In this document: positions 27,401 to 35,256 of the stretch, piece after piece
Layout: every line of letters begins with the position of its first letter
Position numbering within the stretch: the stretch's first letter is position 1
DNA from: Rhizobium sp. SG_E_25_P2
Lineage (GTDB): Bacteria; Pseudomonadota; Alphaproteobacteria; Rhizobiales; Rhizobiaceae
Reading direction: 5' to 3'
Assembly: GCF_029892285.1 (NCBI RefSeq)
Contig: NZ_JARXVM010000021.1
Location: 44,165 to 108,164 of the forward strand
DNA: 64,000 nt
Translations under genes and position numbers: made by a program
The notes under the pieces: model-generated
What the model saw: the letters and a program-made list of their open reading frames with translations, nothing else
What the model was told of the DNA's origin: nothing
The model's database searches: none

Positions 27401-27431
27401 AAAGGCCGCTGGAGCGATCCGGCGGCCTTTT
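27401..27431. terminator. Bidirectional terminator between ABC operon and small gene
   Basis: GGCCGCTGG (27404-27412) pairs with CCGGCGGCC (27419-27427) with one G-T pair, and the loop is AGCGAT. TTTT follows on the plus strand and an A-run precedes it, so it also reads as stem plus TTTTTT on the minus strand. The core GGAGCGATCC recurs in the terminator at 57809. Confidence 0.88.
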
Positions 27432-27436
27432 GCTTG

Positions 27437-27601
27437 TCAGGTCTTCTTGGTGAGCATCGACCAGAGGCCGATCGGCGAGAAGGCGCAGCCGGCGGGGCTG
27501 CCCGAGCGCGCTGTCAATGCAGCGAGCGCCCAAGCGTCAATGAGCGTTTTTTCGGCAATGCTCTTGTCTTCGGCGGCAGTGGTTGCGGCATTGTTGAGCA
27601 T
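27437..27601 (-). CDS. Small protein of unknown function, downstream of the efflux pump
   Basis: A 54-residue frame (begins MLNNAATTAAEDKS, ends LWSMLTKKT). AGGAGA lies 6 nt before the ATG, a strong ribosome site, and the stop is directly followed by a minus-strand terminator. It starts 58 bp after the stop of the DHA2 efflux gene on the same strand and is probably cotranscribed with it. Composition is Ala/Thr-rich with a short hydrophobic C-terminal part (FSPIGLWSML); it has no recognised domain. Function is unknown. Confidence 0.55.
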   Translation of the reverse strand: MLNNAATTAAEDKSIAEKTLIDAWALAALTARSGSPAGCAFSPIGLWSMLTKKT

Positions 27602-27659
27602 GGCGTCTCTCCTGATGATGTCACGAGAGACGCTGCAATGCGCATGCCAAACCGCTCTG

Positions 27660-29186
27660 TTAGCCCTTCGTGCCGCTTGGCAGCCGATTGTTCTTGAGCA
27701 GCAGCGCGGCGATGAAGCCGATGGCGATGGTCAGCGACATGGTCAGGAACACATGGTGGAAAGCGCCGGCATAGAGATCGGCCACCAGCAGGCGGCTGCT
27801 TTCCGGCAGCGAGGCGAGCGCCGACGGCGTCAATTCGGCGATGTTTCCGACGCCTGGAATGGTCGAGACATGCCGCTCCACCCCCGCCGAAAGAACCGCG
27901 CCATAGACGGAAATGGCGATGGAGGCGCCGGCCATGCGAGTCAGCGTCACCGCCCCCGTCGCCGCCCCGACATCGCGGGGATCTGCGGCGTTCTGCACGC
28001 CGATCACCGGCACCTGCTGGCCGAAGCCAACGCTCATGCCCTGCAGCAGCATCATGAAGCCGATCAGCGGAATGGGCGTGCCGGCATGCAGGAAGGAGAA
28101 CAGGAAGAAGATGATCATGCTGCCGGCGGTGCTGATCAACGAGAAGATCTTGTAGCGCCCGGTCTTCGAGATCAGCCGCCCCGCTGTCAGTGATCCCAGT
28201 GCGATGCCGCCGGTCAGCGCGATGAACAACAGGCCGGCAAGCGAGGGCGAAAGCCCGGTCGTGGTCTGCAGGAACAGCGCCACATAATTCACCGAACCAA
28301 TGCCGACGGCGCCGCTGGTCAGCGAGATGATCAGCAGAAAACTGACGGTGGGATTGCGGAACAGGCCCAGCGGCACGATGGGTTCCGGCGCGCGGCGCTC
28401 CACCATGATCCAGGCGATCAGCGACACTAGCCCGAACAGCACCACGGCCAGGCTTTCCTTGGCGACCAACGACCCGAAGATCTCGCTGGAGTCGGCCCAG
28501 AGCACCACGCTCGACACTGCCCCCGCCAACAACAGCGCGCCGGCATAGTCGATCTTCGGCCGACGCGTCGGCCTGCGATAGGGCAACAGGATCGCCATGC
28601 CGATCAGCACCGCGATGCCGACGGGCAGATTGACCAGAAAGATTGAGCGCCAGCCGAACAGATCCGACAGCGCGCCGCCGAGGGTCGGCCCGATCGCGCC
28701 AGACGCCATCAGCACCAGGCTGGAATAGCTCTGATAGCGGGCCCGCACGCGCGGCTCGAACAGATCGGCGTTGATCGAAAACAGCGACACCATGATGCCG
28801 CCGCCGCCCAGCCCCTGCAGCACGCGCGCGGCGATCAGCGTGTTCATCGACACCGCCAGGCCGCAGACCAGCGAGCCCAGAGTGAAGATGAAGATCGCCG
28901 TCATGATCACATATTTGCGCCCGAACAGATCGCCCAGCTTGCCGTAAACAGGCATGACCGCGCTGGTGGCGAGAAGATAGGCGGAGCCGACCCAGCCGAA
29001 CCGCTCCAGCGCGCCGAACTCGCCGACGATCGTGGGCAGCGCCGTGGAGACGATCTGATTGTCCAGCGTCGCCATGAACATGCCCATCAAGAGAATGAGG
29101 AACACCAGCATGCGGCGCTTCGGATCGGGCACCAGCGACGTGAAGGCGGAAGAGGCTTGTTCGGCGGTTTCGACGCGGGCGTCCAT
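27660..29186 (-). CDS. DHA2 family MFS multidrug efflux transporter
   Basis: A 508-residue, 14-helix drug:H+ antiporter of the EmrB/QacA type. Family motifs are LDNQIVSTALPTIVGEFG in TM1 (motif D1-like), GKLGDLFGRKYVI (motif A) and RVLQGLGGGGIMVSL (motif C region). I prefer ATG 29186 (MDARVETAEQ) over the in-frame TTG at 29213. It is divergently transcribed from a MarR-type regulator 129 bp away, a standard arrangement in which MarR represses the pump until a drug or toxic metabolite binds. No membrane-fusion partner gene is present. Confidence 0.9.
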   Translation of the reverse strand: MDARVETAEQASSAFTSLVPDPKRRMLVFLILLMGMFMATLDNQIVSTALPTIVGEFGALERFGWVGSAYLLATSAVMPVYGKLGDLFGRKYVIMTAIFIFTLGSLVCGLAVSMNTLIAARVLQGLGGGGIMVSLFSINADLFEPRVRARYQSYSSLVLMASGAIGPTLGGALSDLFGWRSIFLVNLPVGIAVLIGMAILLPYRRPTRRPKIDYAGALLLAGAVSSVVLWADSSEIFGSLVAKESLAVVLFGLVSLIAWIMVERRAPEPIVPLGLFRNPTVSFLLIISLTSGAVGIGSVNYVALFLQTTTGLSPSLAGLLFIALTGGIALGSLTAGRLISKTGRYKIFSLISTAGSMIIFFLFSFLHAGTPIPLIGFMMLLQGMSVGFGQQVPVIGVQNAADPRDVGAATGAVTLTRMAGASIAISVYGAVLSAGVERHVSTIPGVGNIAELTPSALASLPESSRLLVADLYAGAFHHVFLTMSLTIAIGFIAALLLKNNRLPSGTKG

Positions 29187-29315
29187 AGCTGCACCAGTCC
29201 TGACAATGTTCAAGTGCGCAATTCATGTGCTTTTAGCATATATATGTCAACAGCACATATGTGACAAAGACACGAAATATCTTGGCGGCGCTGATTTTTC
29301 TGATAAACAGACACT

Positions 29316-29849
29316 ATGAGCGATACCGAACCTAAATACTCCGACACCCGCAAAGACGACGCCATCCATCGCGTCGGCGAAGCCATGGCCAAGATGCGGC
29401 TGATGACCGGTCGCCGCTATATCGGCCGTGTCGCGCTGGCGCGCCTGGGCACGGGCATGGAGCTTTCGGATCTCGACGTGATGAGCCTGGTCAGCCGCCT
29501 GGGCGTGAGGCAGGACATCACCATCGGCGCCATCGCCGACAATATGCGCATCGATCATTCCCGCGCCAGCCGCATGGTGGCCGATCTCGTCAAGCGCGAT
29601 CTCCTCCGCCGCGAAGCCTCCCAACAGGACGCCCGCCGCACCATCGTGACGCTGACCGACAATGGCCGCGCCATGATCGACAGCGTCCACGACACCAAGC
29701 GCGACGTGCTGACGACAGCTCTGGCCGGCTGGCCGGAGGAGGATATCGCCGCCTTCGCCGCGCTGTTCAACCGCTTTACGGAGCGGATGGAGGAACAGGC
29801 CAATGCGTTTGAGGCTGTGCAGGCGCGCAACAGCAAGGCAGACGATTAG
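29316..29849 (+). CDS. MarR family transcriptional regulator
   Basis: A 177-residue winged-helix repressor. The recognition region ITIGAIADNMRIDHSRASRMV and the wing KRDLLRREASQQDARRTIVT with the DxR signature are clear. It diverges from the DHA2 pump and probably represses it and itself. Its stop overlaps the convergent epmB stop by 4 bp. Confidence 0.9.
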   Translation: MSDTEPKYSDTRKDDAIHRVGEAMAKMRLMTGRRYIGRVALARLGTGMELSDLDVMSLVSRLGVRQDITIGAIADNMRIDHSRASRMVADLVKRDLLRREASQQDARRTIVTLTDNGRAMIDSVHDTKRDVLTTALAGWPEEDIAAFAALFNRFTERMEEQANAFEAVQARNSKADD

Positions 29850-30889
29850 GCTTCGTCCCGATAGACATGCGTCTCGCCATGCCGATCAAAGATCTCGTAG
29901 GCCCCCTCGCCCACGGCCATGACAGGGCTTTCCGTCAGCGACGCTTTCCCCGATCCGCCCGGCACGTCGAGGATATAGGCGGGCATGCACAGGCCCGAAA
30001 CACGGCGGCGTAGCGCCTCGACCAGCGCCCTGCCCTCGTCGATCCCCAGCCGGAAATGGCTGGTGCCGGGCGCGAGATCGGGATGGTGGAGATAATAGGG
30101 CTTCACCCGCATCTCGACGAAGCCGCGCATCAGCGCTTCCAGCGCCTCGACGCTGTCATTGACGCCCCTCAGCAGCACCGACTGGCTGACCATCGTCACG
30201 CCGCCCGCGATCAGTGTATCGACGGCGGACCGGGCCCCGGGCGTGAATTCGTGAGCGTGATTGGCGTGCAGCGCCACATAGACGGTTTTTCCGGAAGCCT
30301 TGAGCGCGTCGATGAGCGCGCCGTCGATCCTGCCGGGGTCGACCACCGGCACCCGGCTGTGGAAGCGAATGATCTTCACATGATTGATCGCGCCCAGCCG
30401 CTGCATCAGCGAAGCCAGCCTCCGGGGCGACAGCACCAGCGGATCGCCGCCGGTGATGATTACTTCCCAGATTTCGGGATGGTGGGCGATATAATCGAGC
30501 GCTCCGTCGAGCGCTTCCCCCGCCAGCATGCCGTCTCCCGAGGGACCCACCATTTCGCGGCGAAAGCAGAAGCGGCAATAGACCGGACAGACATGCACGG
30601 CCTTCAACAGCACGCGATCGGGATAACGATGCACGATGCCGGCCACCGGTGCATGGGCGTGATCGCCGATCGGATCCTCGCGCTCGCCAGGCAGGATAGT
30701 CAGTTCCTCCGGGCGCGGCAGATATTGCCGGGCGATGGGGTCATGGACGTCTGCGGGGTTGATGAGACGAGCGACGTCGTCGGTGAGCGAGATGGCGTAG
30801 CGGGCGGCCACCCTTTCGGCGGATTCCAACGCGGTTTCGTCGATCAGGCCGGCGGAGACGAGGTCTTTGGGCGTGGTGAGCGCGGTCAT
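29846..30889 (-). CDS. epmB: EF-P (R)-beta-lysine-forming aminomutase, EpmB (KamA family)
   Basis: A 347-residue radical SAM, PLP-dependent lysine 2,3-aminomutase homologue that converts lysine to (R)-beta-lysine for attachment to EF-P. The cluster motif is HVCPVYCRFCFRRE (CxxxCxxC). The glycine-rich SAM contact is IITGGDPLVL, and the PLP lysine lies in DVPGGSGKASL. It is shorter than clostridial KamA (about 416 residues), as expected for EpmB. It is located 412 bp downstream of epmA on the same strand, with efp divergent from epmA, so context supports the EF-P role. Confidence 0.9.
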   Translation of the reverse strand: MTALTTPKDLVSAGLIDETALESAERVAARYAISLTDDVARLINPADVHDPIARQYLPRPEELTILPGEREDPIGDHAHAPVAGIVHRYPDRVLLKAVHVCPVYCRFCFRREMVGPSGDGMLAGEALDGALDYIAHHPEIWEVIITGGDPLVLSPRRLASLMQRLGAINHVKIIRFHSRVPVVDPGRIDGALIDALKASGKTVYVALHANHAHEFTPGARSAVDTLIAGGVTMVSQSVLLRGVNDSVEALEALMRGFVEMRVKPYYLHHPDLAPGTSHFRLGIDEGRALVEALRRRVSGLCMPAYILDVPGGSGKASLTESPVMAVGEGAYEIFDRHGETHVYRDEA

Positions 30890-30948
30890 GAGGGACGGCT
30901 CCGCGCGGGTAGAAGATTTTGAATGAAGGCGACGCTGGAGCCAGTATT

Positions 30949-31104
30949 ACCCCCCTCTGTCCTGCCGGACATCTCCCCCTCAGGGGGGGAGATTGGCTGG
31001 CGGCGCCCGCTCGCTTCAATCTCAACGCCCAAGGTGGGGCGAAGGGCTAGCCTCCTTCGTTCTCCCCCCTTGAGGGGGAGATGTCCGGCAGGACAGAGGG
31101 GGGT
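30949..31104. repeat. RIME-like inverted pair A
   Basis: A 44-bp element at 30949-30992 recurs in inverted orientation at 31061-31104 with one visible mismatch, separated by 68 bp. Each copy is itself partly palindromic (CTCCCCCTCAGGGGGGGAG). The unit beginning CCCCCTCTGTCCTGCCGG resembles intergenic mosaic elements common in Rhizobiales. It would form a long stem in the transcript between epmA and epmB. Confidence 0.8.
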
Positions 31105-31140
31105 GAGCCAGGGGCGCGGCGAGAGGACAGGGGGTGCACA

Positions 31141-31269
31141 GCCCCTCATCCCCCTGCCGGGACCTTCTCCCCGCGCGAGCGGAGAGAAGGAGGATGTGGC
31201 ACGGACGGCGCTCCATTGCCCTTCTCCCCGCAGCTGCGGGGAGAAGGTGGCGGCAGCCGGATGAGGGGC
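31141..31269. repeat. RIME-like inverted pair B
   Basis: A second element type at 31141-31190 (GCCCCTCATCCCCCTGCCGG, CCTTCTCCCCGCG) recurs inverted at 31219-31269 (CCTTCTCCCCGCAGCTGCGG, GCAGCCGGATGAGGGG). Copies are similar but less perfect than pair A. Together pairs A and B fill most of the 412-bp gap between epmA and epmB, which holds no gene. Confidence 0.8.
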
Positions 31270-31301
31270 GGAGCACAGCCTTGCCTTAAAAACATTCCCC
31301 A

Positions 31302-32366
31302 TCACGCCCCCCACGCCACGGGTGCCCACATCACCTGATCAATGCGCCGGGCGCCGCTCGCCAGCATCGCCAACCGATCGAAACCGAGGGCTGCGCCGGA
31401 CGCCTCCGGCATGATCGCGAGCGCGGCGAGAAAATCCTCGTCGAGCGGATAGGTCTCGCCATAGATCCGTTGCTTCTCCGCCATTTCCATCTCGAAGCGG
31501 CGGCGCTGCTCCACTGGGTCAGTCAGTTCGCCGAAAGCGTTGGCAAGTTCGACGCCGCAGGCGTAAAGCTCGAACCGGTCCGAGACGCGGCCGTCCTCAG
31601 GCGAGCGGCGGGCGAGCGCGGCTTCGGCGGCGGGATAGTCACAGAGAATGGTTGCGCGCCCCTCGCCCAGATGCGGCTCGACCTTCTCCACCAGAATGCG
31701 CGAGAAAATGTCGGACCATGTGTCGTCTTCGGCAATGCGGATTCCCGCCCCCGAGGCTCGCGCCGCCAGTCCGTCGCGATCCGTTTCGCCGTCCATAGCG
31801 ATGGTGGCGAGAAGATCGATGCCAGAATGGCGCGAGAACGCCTCGGCCACCGACAGCCGCTCGGGCGCTGCGAACGGATCGCAGGTCATGCCGCGATAGG
31901 TGAAGCTCTTGGTTCCACCCGCTTCGGCCGCGAGCGCCAGCATGCGCCCGCAATCTTCCATCAGCGCCGCGTAGCTTTCGCCCACCCGATACCATTCAAG
32001 CATGGTGAACTCAGGCTGGTGGGTCGGGGAGGTCTCGCGATTGCGATAGACATGCGCGAAGGTGAAGATGCGCTTTTCCCCTGCTGACAGCAGCTTCTTG
32101 CAGGCGAATTCCGGCGAGGTGTGGAGATAATAGTCGTTTGCGACGCCATCAGAGCCGATCAGCTCCGTCTTGAAAGCGTGCAGATGCGTCTCGTTTCCGG
32201 GCGAGATCTGCAGCGCCGGCGTGTCGACCTCAAGAAAATCATCGCCAGCGAAGAAAGCGCGCAGGGCCGCCTGCACGCGATTGCGGGCGAGAAGAAAGGG
32301 GCGCCGGTCGGCATGCACATCGGGCGTCCACCAACGGGACGGCGTCGTCGCGGCCATGTTTCTCAT
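31302..32366 (-). CDS. epmA: EF-P lysine ligase EpmA (PoxA/GenX)
   Basis: A 354-residue class II lysyl-tRNA-synthetase-like enzyme without an anticodon-binding domain, which transfers (R)-beta-lysine to EF-P. Motif 2 is FAHVYRNRETSPT and HQPEFTMLEWY; motif 3 is GAALGFDRLAMLASG. Length matches the family (about 325-350). The ATG at 32366 is used; ATG 32357 (MAATTPSRWW) is an alternative. It is divergent from efp, 132 bp away, so the modifying enzyme and its target share a promoter region. Confidence 0.92.
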   Translation of the reverse strand: MRNMAATTPSRWWTPDVHADRRPFLLARNRVQAALRAFFAGDDFLEVDTPALQISPGNETHLHAFKTELIGSDGVANDYYLHTSPEFACKKLLSAGEKRIFTFAHVYRNRETSPTHQPEFTMLEWYRVGESYAALMEDCGRMLALAAEAGGTKSFTYRGMTCDPFAAPERLSVAEAFSRHSGIDLLATIAMDGETDRDGLAARASGAGIRIAEDDTWSDIFSRILVEKVEPHLGEGRATILCDYPAAEAALARRSPEDGRVSDRFELYACGVELANAFGELTDPVEQRRRFEMEMAEKQRIYGETYPLDEDFLAALAIMPEASGAALGFDRLAMLASGARRIDQVMWAPVAWGA

Positions 32367-32498
32367 CTTCGTGTTCGATTCAGACTGGCAATTTGCCCGT
32401 TTTCGGGTTATTGGCGCGCCACATCCTGAAAAAGGCGGGCAGTTGGCCGGTTTCGACCGTCCTTTAATGCGCGTTCAAACAAGTTACAAGGAAGTCCT

Positions 32499-33068
32499 AT
32501 GGCAAAGGTCATCGCTTCTCAGCTCCGCAAGGGCAATGTCCTCGACATCGACGGCAGGCTCTACGTGGTTCTGACCGCGCAGAATTTTCATCCGGGCAAG
32601 GGCACGCCGGTCACGCAGATCGATATGCGTCGCATTTCCGACGGCGTGAAAGTGTCCGAACGCTGGAAGACCACCGAACAGGTCGAACGCGCCATCGTGG
32701 AAGACATCAACTTCCAGTTCCTTTACCAGGACGGCGAAGGCTACCACTTCATGAACCCGGAAAACTACGACCAGGTCGTGGCGACCGTCGACATGATCGG
32801 CGACGACAAGGCCTATCTCGCCGAAGGCATGACCGTGATCCTGTCGATCCATGACGGCAACCCGATCGCCATGGAGCTTCCGCGCCATGTGGTGCTCGAA
32901 GTCATGGAAACCGAACCGGTGGTCAAGGGCCAGACGGCCTCGTCTTCCTACAAGCCCGCCATGCTGTCGAACGGCATTCGCTCCATGGTTCCGCCGCATA
33001 TCGACGCCGGCACCAAGATCGTGGTGTTGACCGAAGACGGCTCCTATGTCGAGCGCGCCAAGGGCTGA
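32499..33068 (+). CDS. efp: Elongation factor P
   Basis: A 189-residue translation factor that relieves ribosome stalling at polyproline. The modified loop is FHPGKGTPV with Lys34 at the exact position that EpmA beta-lysylates in Escherichia coli. The three beta-barrel domains are complete to [18 protein letters not shown] lies just before the start. Presence of epmA and epmB next door indicates beta-lysylation rather than rhamnosylation. An intrinsic terminator follows. Confidence 0.96.
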   Translation: MAKVIASQLRKGNVLDIDGRLYVVLTAQNFHPGKGTPVTQIDMRRISDGVKVSERWKTTEQVERAIVEDINFQFLYQDGEGYHFMNPENYDQVVATVDMIGDDKAYLAEGMTVILSIHDGNPIAMELPRHVVLEVMETEPVVKGQTASSSYKPAMLSNGIRSMVPPHIDAGTKIVVLTEDGSYVERAKG

Positions 33069-33093
33069 TCGCTCTGCGGTTACCGATAATCTG

Positions 33094-33125
33094 AAAGGCT
33101 CGCGCCCGTCGCGGGCCTTTTGTTT
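33094..33125 (+). terminator. Terminator of efp
   Basis: AAAGGC-T-CGCG pairs with CGCG-G-GCCTTT around a CCCGT loop, followed by a T-rich run (TTTTGTTTTT). It is 25 bp after the efp stop. Confidence 0.82.
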
Positions 33126-33210
33126 TTGCGGGATCATCCGAAGGATTCGCGCGTTACCTCCAGACACGGCGTCCGGACAAGGAGGCGCCGCCAAGACCGA
33201 GGTGACGCCA

Positions 33211-33882
33211 ATGATCCGAGTTTCTCGAAATCCGTTTCACCGCTCATTCCATGGCGCTGGCGTCACAACGCTTGGGATGCTCGCGGTCGCCGTGATCATG
33301 GTCCTATTGCCAGCGGGAGCGTCGCCCGTTCTTGCCGGCAGCCCTTCCTTCGACTGCGCGAAGGCGGATGGCCGCGCGGAAAAAACCATCTGCGGCGACC
33401 GAGAATTGTCTCAGCTCGACCACGAATCCAACCGGCTCTACGCCATGGCGCTCAAGACTGTCGAGCCAAAGCGAGCCGCCGCGATGAAGGCGGACGCGGC
33501 GGGCTGGAAACGCATGCGCAACGACTGCTGGCTGGCTCAGGAGACGCGCGGCTGCATCATCGCCGCCTATGCCCGCCGCATCCATCGCCTTCTGGAACGG
33601 CATGAGCAAATTCGGCGCGTCGAAAACCCCCTCGCGCGTGGCCCCTTGGTTCTGAAATGCCGCAAGATCGACCAGCCGGTGACGGCGACCCTGATCGACA
33701 GCAATCCGCGCGTCGGCGCGATCGAATGGCGCAATGCCGTGCATATTGGCGTGGCCGAAGGCGATCGGTTTGTCGAAAAGTCGGATTATGGCGTCAATGG
33801 CGTGACGTTTTCGATCCGTGACGATGCAGCGCGCATCACGCTGCCGGACGGACGACAGATTTTCTGCCTGCGCGCGCGGTAG
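33211..33882 (+). CDS. Exported lysozyme-inhibitor-like protein (LprI/DUF1311 N-terminal domain)
   Basis: A 223-residue secreted protein. ATG 33211 has GAGGTGA upstream and opens a signal sequence (hydrophobic core TLGMLAVAVIMVLLPAGAS). The mature N-terminal part is LprI/DUF1311-like, with four Cys (SFDCAKADG, KTICGDRELSQLD, NDCWLA, RGCIIAAYARR). The C-terminal part (about 145-223) has a Cys pair (LKCRKID ... QIFCLRAR) and beta-strand pattern reminiscent of MliC lysozyme inhibitors. Such proteins protect periplasmic peptidoglycan. The MliC-like assignment is tentative. Confidence 0.7.
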   Translation: MIRVSRNPFHRSFHGAGVTTLGMLAVAVIMVLLPAGASPVLAGSPSFDCAKADGRAEKTICGDRELSQLDHESNRLYAMALKTVEPKRAAAMKADAAGWKRMRNDCWLAQETRGCIIAAYARRIHRLLERHEQIRRVENPLARGPLVLKCRKIDQPVTATLIDSNPRVGAIEWRNAVHIGVAEGDRFVEKSDYGVNGVTFSIRDDAARITLPDGRQIFCLRAR

Positions 33883-34013
33883 AAACAGCCGCAGTTGCAC
33901 AAACTAGTAGGTCGGCGGAAAGACTTTCTTAACCACGATTGGCAAAGATCGTAAAAGAGCTTCAGCCGCGGGATCGGGCTGGCGCAAGCAATGTTGTTTC
34001 AGGACGTCAAGCA

Positions 34014-34736
34014 ATGCCGGTCATCACTTTCGCAAACACCAAAGGCGGCGCGGGCAAAACCACCGCCGTACTGCTTCTCGCCACCGAACTCGCCCGCCAG
34101 GGTGAACGCGTCACCATTCTTGACGCCGATCCGCAGCGCTGGATCAGCCGCTGGCATGAGACCGGAACGCCGCTCGCCAACATCCAGGTCGTGTCCTACG
34201 TCACCGTGTCCAATCTGCAGTCGCAAATGACGCTGTATCGCGACAGGACAGACTACTTCCTGCTCGACCTGCCCGGCGCCTGCTCGCCGATGATCGCCAC
34301 CGCTCTAGGCGTGTCCGACCATGTATTGATCCCTATCCAGGGCTGCGCCATGGACGCCAAGGGCGGCGCCCAGGTGCTGGAACTGCTGCAATATCTTGAA
34401 GAAAAAGCCAGCATCCGCATTCCCCATTCGGTGGTCCTGACCCGCGTTAACTCCATGGTGACCACTCGCGCTTTGCAGGTGGTCAAGCAGATGCTCGCGG
34501 AAAGAAAGGTGCGCGTGCTCGACACGCCGATCATCGAACGCGCGGCCTATCGCGACCTGTTCGACTATGGCTGCAGCCTCCACGACATGAACCCGGAACG
34601 GGTCAGCAATCTCGACAAGGCCAAGGAAAACGCCGCCGCCTTCGCCGAGGAGGTGCTGGGTTATGTGCCAAACCGCAATCGCGTGCGCCCGGCCCAGCCC
34701 GCCGTCGCCATGGCCCGTCCCCGCGCGGTCGCGTGA
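34014..34736 (+). CDS. ParA/VirC1-type P-loop ATPase
   Basis: A 240-residue deviant-Walker ATPase. The N-terminal MPVITFANTKGGAGKTT has the signature lysine (Lys10) and the P-loop Lys15; LDADPQRWISRW and DYFLLDLPG are the Walker A' and B regions. ATG 34014 has AGGA 9 nt upstream; an in-frame ATG at 33939 is less likely. There is no parB or parS next to it, so it is an orphan ParA. It lies close to the chemotaxis region and near a soluble receptor-like gene, which recalls PpfA of Rhodobacter sphaeroides, a ParA homologue that partitions cytoplasmic chemoreceptor clusters. That role is inference. Confidence 0.82.
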   Translation: MPVITFANTKGGAGKTTAVLLLATELARQGERVTILDADPQRWISRWHETGTPLANIQVVSYVTVSNLQSQMTLYRDRTDYFLLDLPGACSPMIATALGVSDHVLIPIQGCAMDAKGGAQVLELLQYLEEKASIRIPHSVVLTRVNSMVTTRALQVVKQMLAERKVRVLDTPIIERAAYRDLFDYGCSLHDMNPERVSNLDKAKENAAAFAEEVLGYVPNRNRVRPAQPAVAMARPRAVA

Positions 34737-35212
34737 CGAAGGACACGACATCTCTCTGCTTCGTGACCACATCGGAACGGCCGGATCTGACGGCCGTTAC
34801 CGGCGCCTGGCGCTGGGACGCCTTCTTCTGTGACGGCGATGCATCTTTTGAGGAATTGATGGCGCGTGAGCGCGCAGCGGCAGCCGATGACGCTTTGCTG
34901 CCGACGGTCTTCGTATTGCTGGATGGCGGTGACCCTGTCGGCATGGTCGCGCTCTGCAACGACGATCTCGACGATCGTTGCGATCTCAATCCCTGGCTCG
35001 CAGGCCTCTATGTCGCGCCCACCCATCGCGGCAAGGGCCATGCCCGACGGCTCATTGAGAAAACAGAGACCGCAGCACATCGGGCAGGCATCCGTAGCCT
35101 GTCTCTTTATACAGCCAGCGCCGCCGATCTCTACCGGTCCTCAGGCTGGACGACCATTGAGACTTTCAATCGGGACAACACCATCTTTCATATCATGCAC
35201 AAAGCTCTCTGA
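34733..35212 (+). CDS. GNAT family N-acetyltransferase
   Basis: A 159-residue acetyltransferase. The acetyl-CoA binding motif A is LAGLYVAPTHRGKGHARRL (R/QxxGxG/A), followed by a typical beta-bulge region (SLSLYTASAADLYRSSGW). The GTG start overlaps the stop of the ParA gene by 4 bp (GTGA), so the two are translationally coupled. Substrate unknown. Confidence 0.85.
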   Translation: MTKDTTSLCFVTTSERPDLTAVTGAWRWDAFFCDGDASFEELMARERAAAADDALLPTVFVLLDGGDPVGMVALCNDDLDDRCDLNPWLAGLYVAPTHRGKGHARRLIEKTETAAHRAGIRSLSLYTASAADLYRSSGWTTIETFNRDNTIFHIMHKAL

Positions 35213-35256
35213 AAGAGCCCATGCAAACGCCCTCCCGGGCCTCCGTCTCGAGATGC

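Noticed and set aside
30949..31269. Possible CRISPR array
   Set aside because: The repeats are inverted pairs with two different sequences and irregular spacing, not direct repeats with uniform spacers.
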